Source: JAPLGD01 sp041302745 (GTDB lineage: Bacteria > Bipolaricaulota > Bipolaricaulia > UBA7950 > UBA9294). From it: a stretch of DNA of 13,851 nt. The translations under genes were made by a program, and so were the position numbers. The notes under the pieces are model-generated. The model had not been told where the DNA came from, searched no databases, and saw only the letters and a list, made by a program, of their open reading frames with translations. Location of the stretch: contig JBFYQP010000035.1 in assembly GCA_041302745.1 (NCBI GenBank), forward strand, positions 1 to 13,851, written 5' to 3'. Shown piece after piece: positions 1 to 6,551 of the stretch; positions within the stretch are counted from its first letter, which is position 1; each line of letters begins with the position of its first letter.

Positions 1-2
1 TC

Positions 3-350
3 ATGGACAAGCTGCGAGAGATCGAACGCAAGCGCAAAGAGGCCTACTCGTGGTTCACCGCCCACAAGTCGAAGGGCTACAAGGCCGTTTCGGACATGGA
101 CGAACCGATCATGTCGGACGCCGCGCTCAGCCGAAAACACAAAGAGCTGATCGCCGTCGGCATCTCCGTCACCATCGACTGCGAATCGTGCATGCAGTGG
201 CACATCGAGAAGGCCGTCGAGCACGGCGCGACCCTTGCAGAGGTCCTTGAGGCCGTCGACGTGGCGATCATGATGGGAAACGGCGCGACGACGGTGCGCG
301 CGCGGTTTGCCATGGACGTCATGAAGGACGTCTTCGGCGAGACGGCCTAG
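3..350 (+). CDS. AhpD-like carboxymuconolactone decarboxylase family protein
   Basis: 115-residue protein of the AhpD-like / carboxymuconolactone decarboxylase (CMD) family, small all-helical cytoplasmic proteins that often act as thiol-based peroxidase partners. The redox motif C60-E-S-C63-x3-H67 is the CxxCxxxH signature of the AhpD-like branch. The following segment (AVEHGATLAEVLEAVDVAIM, 71-90) and MGNGA (91-95) are typical of the family, and the length matches single-domain members. The ATG lies two bases into the window, so its ribosome binding site is not visible and a slightly earlier start cannot be excluded. The gene ends before a large hairpin that separates it from the TetR operon. 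The family call is firm; the physiological substrate is unknown. Confidence 0.88.
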   Translation: MDKLREIERKRKEAYSWFTAHKSKGYKAVSDMDEPIMSDAALSRKHKELIAVGISVTIDCESCMQWHIEKAVEHGATLAEVLEAVDVAIMMGNGATTVRARFAMDVMKDVFGETA

Positions 351-361
351 CTGTCGGCTTC

Positions 362-418
362 CAGAGACCGCTGCGGGAGAGGGATTCGCTCCTGCCAATC
401 CCGCTCCCGGCGGTCCTG
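362..418. repeat. Large imperfect intergenic stem-loop
   Basis: Nested complementary arms: CAG 362-364 with CTG 416-418, GACCGC 366-371 with GCGGTC 410-415, CGGGAG 374-379 with CTCCCG 404-409, and GGGATT 381-386 with AATCCC 397-402, around a 10-nt loop. That is about 21 base pairs with one 2-nt bulge, one 1-nt bulge and one A-G mismatch. It lies between the AhpD-like stop and the TetR promoter. No U-tract follows on either strand, so it is not a standard intrinsic terminator. It could still end or stabilise the AhpD-like transcript, or be a dispersed palindromic element. Confidence 0.7.
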
Positions 419-429
419 CTCTCTCGGAC

Positions 430-458
430 TTGACCTGCTGGATACTGCGGAGTACGAT
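430..458 (+). promoter_or_regulatory. Sigma70-type promoter of the TetR-ABC operon
   Basis: TTGACC at 430-435 (5 of 6 to TTGACA) and TACGAT at 453-458 (4 of 6 to TATAAT) are separated by exactly 17 bp. Transcription would start near 465, giving a leader of about 25 nt before the GGAGG at 481-485. This is the best-looking promoter in the window. Its -10 box lies inside the dyad described separately. Confidence 0.7.
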
Positions 459-478
459 TCTGGTACTACACGGTATCC
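440..478. promoter_or_regulatory. Candidate TetR operator: 39-bp nested dyad
   Basis: GGATAC (440-445), N5, AGTAC (451-455), N7, GTACT (463-467), N5, GTATCC (473-478): both pairs of arms share the same centre at 459. Each half contains a TAC-N6-GTA pseudo-palindrome (443-454 and 464-475), with centres 21 bp apart, about two helical turns. It covers the -10 box and the probable start point of the operon whose first gene encodes a TetR-family repressor, so negative autoregulation is the simplest reading. Two dimers on one DNA face is inference. Confidence 0.65.
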
Positions 479-490
479 ACGGAGGTCATG

Positions 491-1099
491 GTGACGCGAG
501 AAGCCGAGATCCTGAGTGCGGGGCGGCAGATTCTCCTCTCGGAGGGACTGCGAGCCGTCACGACCGACGAGGTCGCGCGCCGCGCCCGCGTGAGCAAGAA
601 GACGCTCTACAACCTCTTCCCGAGCAAGGAGATGCTGGTCGAGGGCGTCGTCGTCTCGTTCATTGAGGCCAACCTCGCCCGATGGGACGAGGTCCTCGAG
701 ACGGAAGAGACGGCGATGGACCGGATCGTCGCCTCGCTCGATCTCGTCACCCATTTCTTGCCCCAAATCCAGGCGACCGTGATCGAACAGGTCGAGCGGG
801 TCGCGCCATCCCTTTGGGAGAAGATCGACGCGATGCGCCTCGAACGCGTCGCGCGCCTGAGGACCCTGATGGAAGAGGCCCAGCGGGATGGGTTCCTGAG
901 GGACGACATCGACCCGGCACACTGGTTCCTACTTCTCACCGCGACGATCCGCTCGGCGCTCACCCCCCAGGTCCTTCTGGAGACGCGAATCCCGCTCCCG
1001 AGCCTCGTCGACGCTCTCAAGAAGATCTACTGCGACGGACTCCTGACGGAGAAGGGCCGCTGCTACGTGGCCTCAAGGCAGGCAAAGGAGAAACCATGA
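491..1099 (+). CDS. TetR/AcrR-family transcriptional regulator
   Basis: About 202 residues, the usual length for TetR-family repressors, which bind operators through an N-terminal helix-turn-helix and are released by a ligand held in the C-terminal domain. The HTH is clear at about residues 24-49 (TTDEVARRARVSKKTLYNLF, then PSKEML). The C-terminal region is not diagnostic of a ligand. Start choice: GGAGG at 481-485 is only 2 nt from the ATG at 488 but 5 nt from an in-frame GTG at 491, so GTG is preferred; the difference is one residue. The stop overlaps the next start (ATGA at 1096-1099), placing it first in a co-translated operon with a LolA-like protein and an ABC-2 exporter. It probably represses this operon through the dyad at 440-478. 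Confidence 0.92.
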   Translation: MTREAEILSAGRQILLSEGLRAVTTDEVARRARVSKKTLYNLFPSKEMLVEGVVVSFIEANLARWDEVLETEETAMDRIVASLDLVTHFLPQIQATVIEQVERVAPSLWEKIDAMRLERVARLRTLMEEAQRDGFLRDDIDPAHWFLLLTATIRSALTPQVLLETRIPLPSLVDALKKIYCDGLLTEKGRCYVASRQAKEKP

Positions 1100-1860
1100 A
1101 CAAGACCCGGACTCCCCGGCTCGTGTGGCTCGGTGTCGTCTGCGTGGCTCTGGCGTCGCTGGCCGCGAGCGCGCAAACCCTGACGTCGGCGGACGAGGTC
1201 CTCGATCGTCTTCGCGCGAACGCCACGGCGATCGAAACCCTACAGGCACGCATCGTCGTGCACACGTTCAAGGATGGCCAAGTGAACCTCATCCAGGAGA
1301 TGAGGCTCTACCTCGAGCAGCCGGACAAGATGCGCCAGGAGTACGTTGCCCCCGATTACATGGCGGGCAACCTCACGCTCGTCGTGGGCGACCGCATGCT
1401 GATCTACATCGCGGCAAACAACCAGTGGTACGACTCGAATCTGTCCGATCTCTCGACGGCCGAGCAGCCGTGGCTTCTCTTCCGGCAGCTCCTGCGCGAC
1501 GTCCAGGACGAGTTCAACGACTACACGTTCACGCTCAGCGGGCTCGACGGCGGCAAGTACCACCTCGTCGGAAGCCCCACGACGGACGGAGCTGTCTACG
1601 GCTCGATCGAGCTGTGGGTCGATCCCGAGACCTTCGTTCCCACGCGTCGACTCCTGTACGACGTCGATGGGAACGTCATTGGCGACGTGCGCATCCTAAA
1701 CATCGTGGAGGTCATGCCCGGCGTCTTTCTGGCTCGCCGGGTTGAAGCCTACGACGAGAACGGCGTGCTGAAGAACGAGATCGTCTACCAGGAACTCACC
1801 ATCAACGAGCGCCTGGAGCCATCGCTCTTCGATCTTCCCGCGGAGGCGCCGAATGGCTAG
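1096..1860 (+). CDS. Secreted LolA-like outer-membrane lipoprotein-sorting family protein
   Basis: 254 residues. A Sec signal peptide is evident: basic NKTRTPR, hydrophobic core 9-23, and an ASA-Q cleavage site after residue 26 with no lipobox Cys. The mature part has the character of the LolA/LolB-like fold (COG2834-type): a helix with ADEVLDRLRAN, then alternating strands (RIVVHTF, EMRLYLEQPDKMRQEYV, GDRMLIYIAANNQWY), a late YGSIELWVDPETFVPTRRLLYD and a conserved-type LFDLP end. The LolA fold carries lipid-modified or hydrophobic cargo across the periplasm. AGGAG at 1086-1090 precedes the ATG. It overlaps the TetR stop by 4 nt and the ABC ATPase start by 8 nt. Inference: a periplasmic carrier or sensor for the ABC exporter. 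It could instead be a MucB/RseB-like or uncharacterised relative. Confidence 0.75.
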   Translation: MNKTRTPRLVWLGVVCVALASLAASAQTLTSADEVLDRLRANATAIETLQARIVVHTFKDGQVNLIQEMRLYLEQPDKMRQEYVAPDYMAGNLTLVVGDRMLIYIAANNQWYDSNLSDLSTAEQPWLLFRQLLRDVQDEFNDYTFTLSGLDGGKYHLVGSPTTDGAVYGSIELWVDPETFVPTRRLLYDVDGNVIGDVRILNIVEVMPGVFLARRVEAYDENGVLKNEIVYQELTINERLEPSLFDLPAEAPNG

Positions 1861-2611
1861 CGCGGCGTTCGAAGCAAGGTCCCTGGTGAAGACCTTCGGG
1901 GAGCTCCGCGCCGTCGACGGGATCACCCTCGTGATCCGCTGCGGGGAGATCTACGGCCTCGTGGGGCCGAGCGGCGCGGGGAAGACCACGCTAATCCGCA
2001 TGATGTGCGGGCTGACAACCCCATCAAGCGGAGAAGCGCGGCTCCTCGGCCACGTCATGCCGAAGGAGCGCCGCGCCGTGGAAGGCCGGTTCGGGTACAT
2101 GCCCCAGGAGCGCGCCGTGTACCGCGATCTGTCGGTGGGCGAGAACCTGCTCTTCTTCGGTCGGATCTACGGGATGCCGCGCCCTGCTGTTGCGCGGCGC
2201 ACGCGGGAACTCCTGACGCTCATGCGTCTGGCAGACCGAACTCGGCAGCGCGCCGACCGCCTCTCGGGAGGTGAGAAGCAGCGACTCTCGCTTGCCTGCA
2301 CACTGGTCCATGAGCCGGATGCCCTGCTCCTCGACGAGCCGACGATCGGGCTTGATCCTGCGCTGCGCATCGAGTTCTGGGACCATTTCCGCGGGCTCGC
2401 TGAGGGCGGTTGCACGATGCTTGTCTCAACCCACTACGTTCATGAAGCGGAGCGCTGCGGGCGCGTGGGGCTTGTCCAGCGGGGCCAGCTGGCCGCAGAG
2501 GGAGCCCCTGAGGAACTCAAGGCTCGCGCCGCCGCGCAGACGGGTCGGCCGACTCCAGACATGGAGGACGTCTTCCTCGCCCTCTGCAAGGCCGCGGGAG
2601 GTGCACGATGA
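1853..2611 (+). CDS. ABC transporter ATP-binding protein (ABC-2 exporter type)
   Basis: 252-residue nucleotide-binding subunit. All motifs are present: Walker A G38-PSGAGKT-T46, Q-loop Q85 in GYMPQE, signature LSGGE 137-141, Walker B LLLD-E162, D-loop GLDP 166-169 and H-loop H194 in STHY. The layout matches the CcmA/NatA-type ATPases that pair with ABC-2 permeases to export drugs, lipids or polysaccharides. GGAGG at 1842-1846 is 6 nt from the ATG. The start overlaps the LolA-like stop by 8 nt, and the stop overlaps the permease start (ATGA at 2608-2611), so stoichiometric co-translation is likely. The substrate cannot be read from the sequence. Confidence 0.95.
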   Translation: MASAAFEARSLVKTFGELRAVDGITLVIRCGEIYGLVGPSGAGKTTLIRMMCGLTTPSSGEARLLGHVMPKERRAVEGRFGYMPQERAVYRDLSVGENLLFFGRIYGMPRPAVARRTRELLTLMRLADRTRQRADRLSGGEKQRLSLACTLVHEPDALLLDEPTIGLDPALRIEFWDHFRGLAEGGCTMLVSTHYVHEAERCGRVGLVQRGQLAAEGAPEELKARAAAQTGRPTPDMEDVFLALCKAAGGAR

Positions 2612-3723
2612 GACTCCGTCGGATCTTCACGGTCACCGAGCGGGTGCTTCGCCAATTGTGGCATGACCGGCGGGTGCTCGCGTTCATGTTGATCATCCCG
2701 GCCGTTGCCATGATCCTCTTCGGGTACTCCTTCTCGGGAGACATCACGGGGATCCGCACCGCGTTCATCGACGAGGATGACACCGACCTCACCGCGTCGC
2801 TCCTCGAGAACCTGCAGGCGAACGATGCGTTCCGCGTCACCGTCCTAGCTCCCGGCGAGGACCCCGAGCGGCTTCTCCTCAAGGAAGGCTACCAGGCTGT
2901 GATCCGCATCCCGGACAAGTTCACGAGCCTCTACTACGCGCACTTCGCGATGGGGGTCGCTACGAGCGCCCAGGGCACCATCGACCTGACACTCGACGAG
3001 TCGGATCCCCAGATCGCCTCGACGGTCGGCATCGAGCTGGCCGACGCGATCATGGACCTCGGCGAGGGAGGCCCCGTGGACGTCGAGACGCGCGACTTGT
3101 TCGGCGTCGACGTGCGGTTCATCGACAGCTTCGCCCCGGCGATCATGGGCCTCGTCGTCGCCCTGATCAGCACCGTCCTCACGCTGCTCTCCATCGTGCG
3201 CGAGAAGGTCGACGGCACGTTCTCGCGCGTCTGGGTGTCGCCCGTACGACGAAGCGAGTTCATCCTTGGGTACGTTCTCGCGTTCGGTCTCGTCGCCTTG
3301 GTGCAATCCCTCGTGGTCCTCTCGATCGGGAAGCTCGTGTTCGACATCGTGATCAACGGGTCGATCGTGTGGGCGTTCGTGTCGGTCATCCTGTTCGCGG
3401 TGGGGTCCGTCGGTCTCGGAACCCTCCTGTCGGCGCTGGCGCAGACCGAATCTCAGGCGATCGTCTTCTTCCCGCTCGTCATTCTGCCTTCCGTGCTCCT
3501 GTCGGGGATGATGTGGCCGATCCAGGCGATTCCGGCCTTGCTGCGGCCGCTGTCGTACCTTGTGCCGCTGACGTACTCGAACCGCCTCCTGCGGGCGGTG
3601 ATGGTCAAGGGGCTCGCGCCGTGGGAAGAGCCGGTCGGGCTCGCCGGCGTTCTCGTGTTCGTCGTCCTCACGATCGTCCTCGCAAGCCTCGTCCTGCGGC
3701 AAAGCGCCCAAGAGGTTGGGTAG
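2608..3723 (+). CDS. ABC-2 type transporter permease
   Basis: 371-residue membrane subunit with the usual ABC-2 layout: a first transmembrane helix at about 24-42, a large extracytoplasmic domain at about 43-172, then five helices at about 176-196, 218-240, 252-278, 285-308 and 343-363. The stretch REKVDGTFSRVWVSPVRRSE (198-217) after the second helix is the typical cytoplasmic coupling region. Length and layout match YhhJ/YbhR-like single permeases that act as homodimers. GGGAGGT at 2596-2602 precedes the ATG by 5 nt. Partner of the upstream ATPase. Its 3' end overlaps the convergent EamA transporter gene by 56 bp. Confidence 0.92.
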   Translation: MRLRRIFTVTERVLRQLWHDRRVLAFMLIIPAVAMILFGYSFSGDITGIRTAFIDEDDTDLTASLLENLQANDAFRVTVLAPGEDPERLLLKEGYQAVIRIPDKFTSLYYAHFAMGVATSAQGTIDLTLDESDPQIASTVGIELADAIMDLGEGGPVDVETRDLFGVDVRFIDSFAPAIMGLVVALISTVLTLLSIVREKVDGTFSRVWVSPVRRSEFILGYVLAFGLVALVQSLVVLSIGKLVFDIVINGSIVWAFVSVILFAVGSVGLGTLLSALAQTESQAIVFFPLVILPSVLLSGMMWPIQAIPALLRPLSYLVPLTYSNRLLRAVMVKGLAPWEEPVGLAGVLVFVVLTIVLASLVLRQSAQEVG

Positions 3724-4642
3724 TCCCGGGCGGCGGGTCATGAGGCCCCGCCGCCCCTCCTCGACGCCCCGTGCGGCGAAGCTGGACCAGCGTGGTCCCA
3801 GCCGCCGTCAGGAGGACGCCGACGATCCCTGCGACGCCGAGCCGCTCATCGAGGAAGAGCCACGCGAGACCCGCGATCTGCAGAACCATCGTGTTGTTGA
3901 GAGCGCTCGACTCGACCGCCGACAGCACCCGCAGCGTCCGGTTCCAGAGGGTGAACGCGATCGCCGTGTTCACGACGGCGAGCCACACGATGATCCCCCA
4001 CCCCGTTGCCGAGAGCGCCGGAAAGCCCTGGATCGTGATCCCTGTGGCAAGAAGGATCGCGGCGCCAATCCCCATGCTGATCCCGGTGACCACGATCGGT
4101 GTGCCGACGCCGCGACGGTTGACCGCACGACCGAGGAGGGAGGCCGCCGCGTTCGCGCAAAGGGTGAGGCCGGCAAGCGCGAACCCGAGCGCCGCACCCC
4201 GGGTTCTGGCCGGCGAGAAAAAGAAAGCGGCGCCCCCAACGGCGAGCAGGAGCCCGATCCACTGCACGGCTCCTGGCTTCTCTCGAAGCGTCACGACGCC
4301 TGCCCCCGCGACGAGAACGGGCGTGAGACAGAGGACGAGGGAGAGCGGGGCGGCTTCGAGGTGCGTGAGCGCGAGGAAGACACCGCCTTGAGTCAGAGCG
4401 TAGAAGACGACGCCAAGGGCGACGAGCCGTCCCCAGTCGCTACGGGACAGGGCCCTCACCTCGCGGCGCGCCCTCCAGAGCCACGGAAGGAGGACGAGCC
4501 AGGCCGTTGCATACCGAAGGCCGGCGAACGCAAGCGCCGGAATCTCGCGGAGTCCGAACCGCATGAGAATCCACGAGGTAGACCAGAGGAACGTGACGAG
4601 GAGAGCCTCCAAGACGGCGCGCCTGTGAGACAATCCGTTCAT
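3668..4642 (-). CDS. EamA/DMT-family permease (RhaT/YdcZ-like drug/metabolite transporter)
   Basis: 324 residues, about ten predicted helices in two EamA repeats (about 8-138 and 145-290). The first repeat starts with LLVTFLWSTSWILMRFGL; the pattern THLEAAPLSLVLCLTPVL at the fourth to fifth helix and the second-repeat end ALNNTMVLQIAGLAWLFLDE are typical of the family. Members export amino acids, metabolites or drugs; the substrate is unknown. Start: GGAAGGGG at 4658-4651 is 8 nt from the ATG at 4642; a GTG at 4651 overlaps that ribosome binding site and is unlikely. About 30 residues after the last helix are Gly/Pro/Arg-rich and unlike the family. They arise because the frame runs through the 3728-3756 hairpin and 56 bp into the permease gene. 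Confidence 0.88.
   Translation of the reverse strand: MNGLSHRRAVLEALLVTFLWSTSWILMRFGLREIPALAFAGLRYATAWLVLLPWLWRARREVRALSRSDWGRLVALGVVFYALTQGGVFLALTHLEAAPLSLVLCLTPVLVAGAGVVTLREKPGAVQWIGLLLAVGGAAFFFSPARTRGAALGFALAGLTLCANAAASLLGRAVNRRGVGTPIVVTGISMGIGAAILLATGITIQGFPALSATGWGIIVWLAVVNTAIAFTLWNRTLRVLSAVESSALNNTMVLQIAGLAWLFLDERLGVAGIVGVLLTAAGTTLVQLRRTGRRGGAAGPHDPPPGTTQPLGRFAAGRGLRGRS
3728..3756. terminator. Perfect GC hairpin at convergent gene ends (possible bidirectional terminator)
   Basis: GGGCGGCGGG (3728-3737) and CCCGCCGCCC (3747-3756) form a perfect 10-bp stem around a 9-nt loop, 4 bp after the permease stop. The stem lies inside the last codons of the convergent EamA gene. There is no U-tract on either side, so intrinsic termination is uncertain; a transcription pause or 3'-end protection is equally possible. 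Confidence 0.5.
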
Positions 4643-4984
4643 GCGCAACACCCCTTCCGCACAGGGTTTCCCGTGCGCTGTCGGCGCCGCCTACTCCCTC
4701 CCGGCTTTTGTCCGATCAGGTGCTACGCACGATGGCTTTTGCGACGCTCGGTCCAGGCCTGCCTTGGCAGCGGAACCCTAGTCGCTCAGGTCGGCGCTCC
4801 CGATTCTGCCTGCCGCCTGCGACGCCGTCAACAGGTCGCGCCTGGCCCACCTCGAATCCCGGCAACCCGCCGACTCCTGCCTTCCTCCGTCTGAGTTCGG
4901 GCAGAGATAGGCATACTCCTGACTGAGCAGATCGGGACCCGGCGAACGGCCGGGGCATCGTGTTTTCGGAGGAAGGAGGCATTC
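4643..4984. other. Intergenic gap, no gene recognised
   Basis: About 340 bp between the divergent EamA and secreted-protein genes. It should hold promoters for both. No convincing -35/-10 pair, tRNA, riboswitch or coding frame was found. Only short features are visible: a CTGC-CTTG-GCAG hairpin at 4759-4770 and a repeated GGCTTTTG (4703-4710 and 4734-4741). The frames that are open here lack ribosome binding sites and recognisable protein character. Confidence 0.5.
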
Positions 4985-5725
4985 ATGGTGACCGGATGGC
5001 GCATCGCAGGGGTTCTCGCGTTGCTGGGACTTGCCGCTCTCGCCACCGGCGTTGCGGCGCAAGACGCCGCGACGTCACCAACGCTCGATGAGGTCGCCGC
5101 CCTCAACCTCGCGGCGTCTCCGGAGCAGATCCAGGCGGCCGTCGACCTCCTAGCCGGCAGCATCACCGCAGGAACTCTAACAGCCGATCAGGCGATCCAG
5201 CTCCTCATCGCCGCCGATTGGGCAGCCCTCGAGGACGGTGCAGCGATCGACGCCATGCTCGCCACGCTCACGGACCTCGTCGGCGGGATTGCGGCGGGAG
5301 CGCTCACACTGGACCAGGCGCTGATCGCCCTCGGAGTCTCCGAGACGGGAACGGCCCCGGATGGTTTCTTGGACGCGATCACTCAGGCGGGTGCGTCTGA
5401 AGCAACCGCGGCTCTCGCCGAGACACTCGTCGCAGCGGGCGTTCCTCCGGGGATCGTCGTCCGAATCGTCAAGCAGGGCTTGAACCAGGACGCGCTGACG
5501 GACGAAGAGGTGCAGGCGTTGCTGACGACCCTCGGAGAACTCGCGGACGGCGATTCATGGGGACAGCTGGCCAACGAGATCGCCGAGCACGGAAGTTACA
5601 GGCACCGCGATCGCGAAACGAATGCAAATCGGAACGATGGGACATCCGAGGACCCCGAGCAGGAGACCGAGCAGAACGAGCACGGGAGTCAGGGCAAGGG
5701 ACACGGAAAGAACGGCGGCAAGTAG
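4985..5725 (+). CDS. Secreted Ala/Leu-rich repeat protein of unknown function
   Basis: 246 residues, not recognised. A Sec signal peptide (hydrophobic 8-22, cleavage about VAA-Q26) precedes an acidic, Ala-rich helical body. Three copies of a degenerate unit are visible: LLAGSITAGTLTADQAIQLL (55-74), LVGGIAAGALTLDQALIAL (98-116) and IVKQGLNQDALTDEEVQALL (161-180), with the pattern G-x-L-T-x-[DE]-[QE]-[AV]. From about 203 the sequence changes to a hydrophilic, probably disordered tail rich in His, Lys, Gly, Asn and Glu (ending GKGHGKNGGK). GGAGG at 4975-4979 is 5 nt before the ATG; an in-frame GTG follows directly. It is monocistronic, with a strong terminator 33 bp downstream. An envelope or extracellular role is inferred; the tail might bind metal or anionic polymer. 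Confidence 0.75.
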   Translation: MVTGWRIAGVLALLGLAALATGVAAQDAATSPTLDEVAALNLAASPEQIQAAVDLLAGSITAGTLTADQAIQLLIAADWAALEDGAAIDAMLATLTDLVGGIAAGALTLDQALIALGVSETGTAPDGFLDAITQAGASEATAALAETLVAAGVPPGIVVRIVKQGLNQDALTDEEVQALLTTLGELADGDSWGQLANEIAEHGSYRHRDRETNANRNDGTSEDPEQETEQNEHGSQGKGHGKNGGK

Positions 5726-5758
5726 CGCTCTGGGTGCTCTCTAGGAGTACGAGAATTG

Positions 5759-5790
5759 GGACGACGGCGGAAGCCGTCGTCCTATTCTTT
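5759..5790 (+). terminator. Rho-independent terminator
   Basis: GGACGACGGC (5759-5768), tetraloop GGAA, GCCGTCGTCC (5773-5782), then TATTCTTTT. A perfect 10-bp GC-rich stem with a GNRA loop and T-rich tail, 33 bp after the secreted-protein stop. It is the only textbook intrinsic terminator in the window. Confidence 0.9.
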
Positions 5791-5814
5791 TCCTCTCTGA
5801 CCGGGGCGGAATGC

Positions 5815-5842
5815 TTGACTATGGCCCTCTCCCGGATAACAT
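5815..5842 (+). promoter_or_regulatory. Promoter of the paired-membrane-protein operon
   Basis: TTGACT at 5815-5820 (5 of 6 to consensus) with TAACAT at 5837-5842 (4 of 6), spacer 16 bp. Transcription would begin near 5849, at the left arm of the palindrome at 5844-5872. It lies directly after the terminator at 5759-5790, so the operon is insulated from the upstream gene. Confidence 0.55.
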
Positions 5843-5843
5843 A

Positions 5844-5872
5844 CAGAGAACTTTGCAGCACAAAGTACTCTG
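5844..5872. promoter_or_regulatory. 29-bp palindromic operator candidate
   Basis: Arms CAGAGAACTTTG (5844-5855) and CAAAGTACTCTG (5861-5872) match at 11 of 12 positions around a 5-nt centre; the inner ACTTTG/CAAAGT core is perfect. It covers the predicted transcription start and reaches the GGAGG (5872-5876) of the first gene. The operon's third gene encodes a winged-helix regulator, the obvious candidate to bind here and repress its own operon. Confidence 0.68.
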
Positions 5873-5882
5873 GAGGATGACC

Positions 5883-6551
5883 ATGGAATCGATTCGCCTG
5901 CGCGACATCGAACGAAGGAGCTGGCGGACGTACCAACAGGACGGGCTCACGGACGCGCAATTCGGAGGCCTCCTGCTGGCCGCCGCGGGGGTGGCCGTCC
6001 TCGATCAGCTGGGCACTCCGCCGTGGGTCCGTATCGCCACGCTCGCTGTGCTGGCGTTCCTTGAGGTCGGGGTCATCGCGTGGATGCGTCGGCGCTACGT
6101 TGCGCCGCGTCTTGGGACCGTCAAGTTCGCCCCGTGGCGCGTACGTCGCACCCGAGCCATGCGCATCATGCTCGCCGCGTGCGTTCTTGCCACCGCGAGT
6201 CTGGTCGCCCTGACCTCTCTGTCCAAGGGACTCGGGATTGCACTCCCCGGCGACCTCGGCGCATGGCTCATCATCTCCGCCGTCATCCTCGTGCCGGTCG
6301 GTGGACTGGCCTTGTTCCTCGACTACCCTCGACTCTTCCTGCACGGGGGACTGTTCGTGATCGTGGAGTTCCTCCACATCGTGGTCAAGCTGCCCGCGCG
6401 GCTCCCATTCGGCGGGGCCATCGCGTACGGCGCCGCCGCCTGCGTAAGCCTCGCGATGGGGATTGGCGTCTACGTCCGGTTCCTGCGGACGGTTCCACGC
6501 CCTGTCCTCGCGCAAGGCGTGAACGCTGAGGAGGATGCCCGTGTCGAATGA
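5883..6551 (+). CDS. Polytopic membrane protein, first of a paralogous pair (function unknown)
   Basis: 222 residues with about six hydrophobic segments (about 27-42, 48-68, 93-111, 124-146, 152-169 and 176-198). No known transporter or enzyme motif. Two motifs are shared with the next gene's product: IERRSWRTYQQDG-x2-D (9-24) at the N-terminus before the first helix, and APRLGTVKFAPWRVRR (74-89) in the cytoplasmic-type basic loop after the second helix. GGAGG at 5872-5876 is 6 nt from the ATG at 5883; an earlier ATG at 5877 abuts it and is unlikely, and frames further upstream lie in the promoter. The 3' end overlaps the next gene by 11 bp. The family appears conserved but uncharacterised; a role with its regulator and paralogue is inferred from context only. 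Confidence 0.8.
   Translation: MESIRLRDIERRSWRTYQQDGLTDAQFGGLLLAAAGVAVLDQLGTPPWVRIATLAVLAFLEVGVIAWMRRRYVAPRLGTVKFAPWRVRRTRAMRIMLAACVLATASLVALTSLSKGLGIALPGDLGAWLIISAVILVPVGGLALFLDYPRLFLHGGLFVIVEFLHIVVKLPARLPFGGAIAYGAAACVSLAMGIGVYVRFLRTVPRPVLAQGVNAEEDARVE

Noticed and set aside
4845..4862. TCGAATC resembling a tRNA T-loop
   Set aside because: The flanking bases do not form a T-stem, and no acceptor or anticodon arm can be built around it.
3716..4894. 392-codon plus-strand frame opposite the EamA transporter
   Set aside because: The minus-strand product has ten clear helices and EamA motifs; the plus frame is charged and low-complexity.
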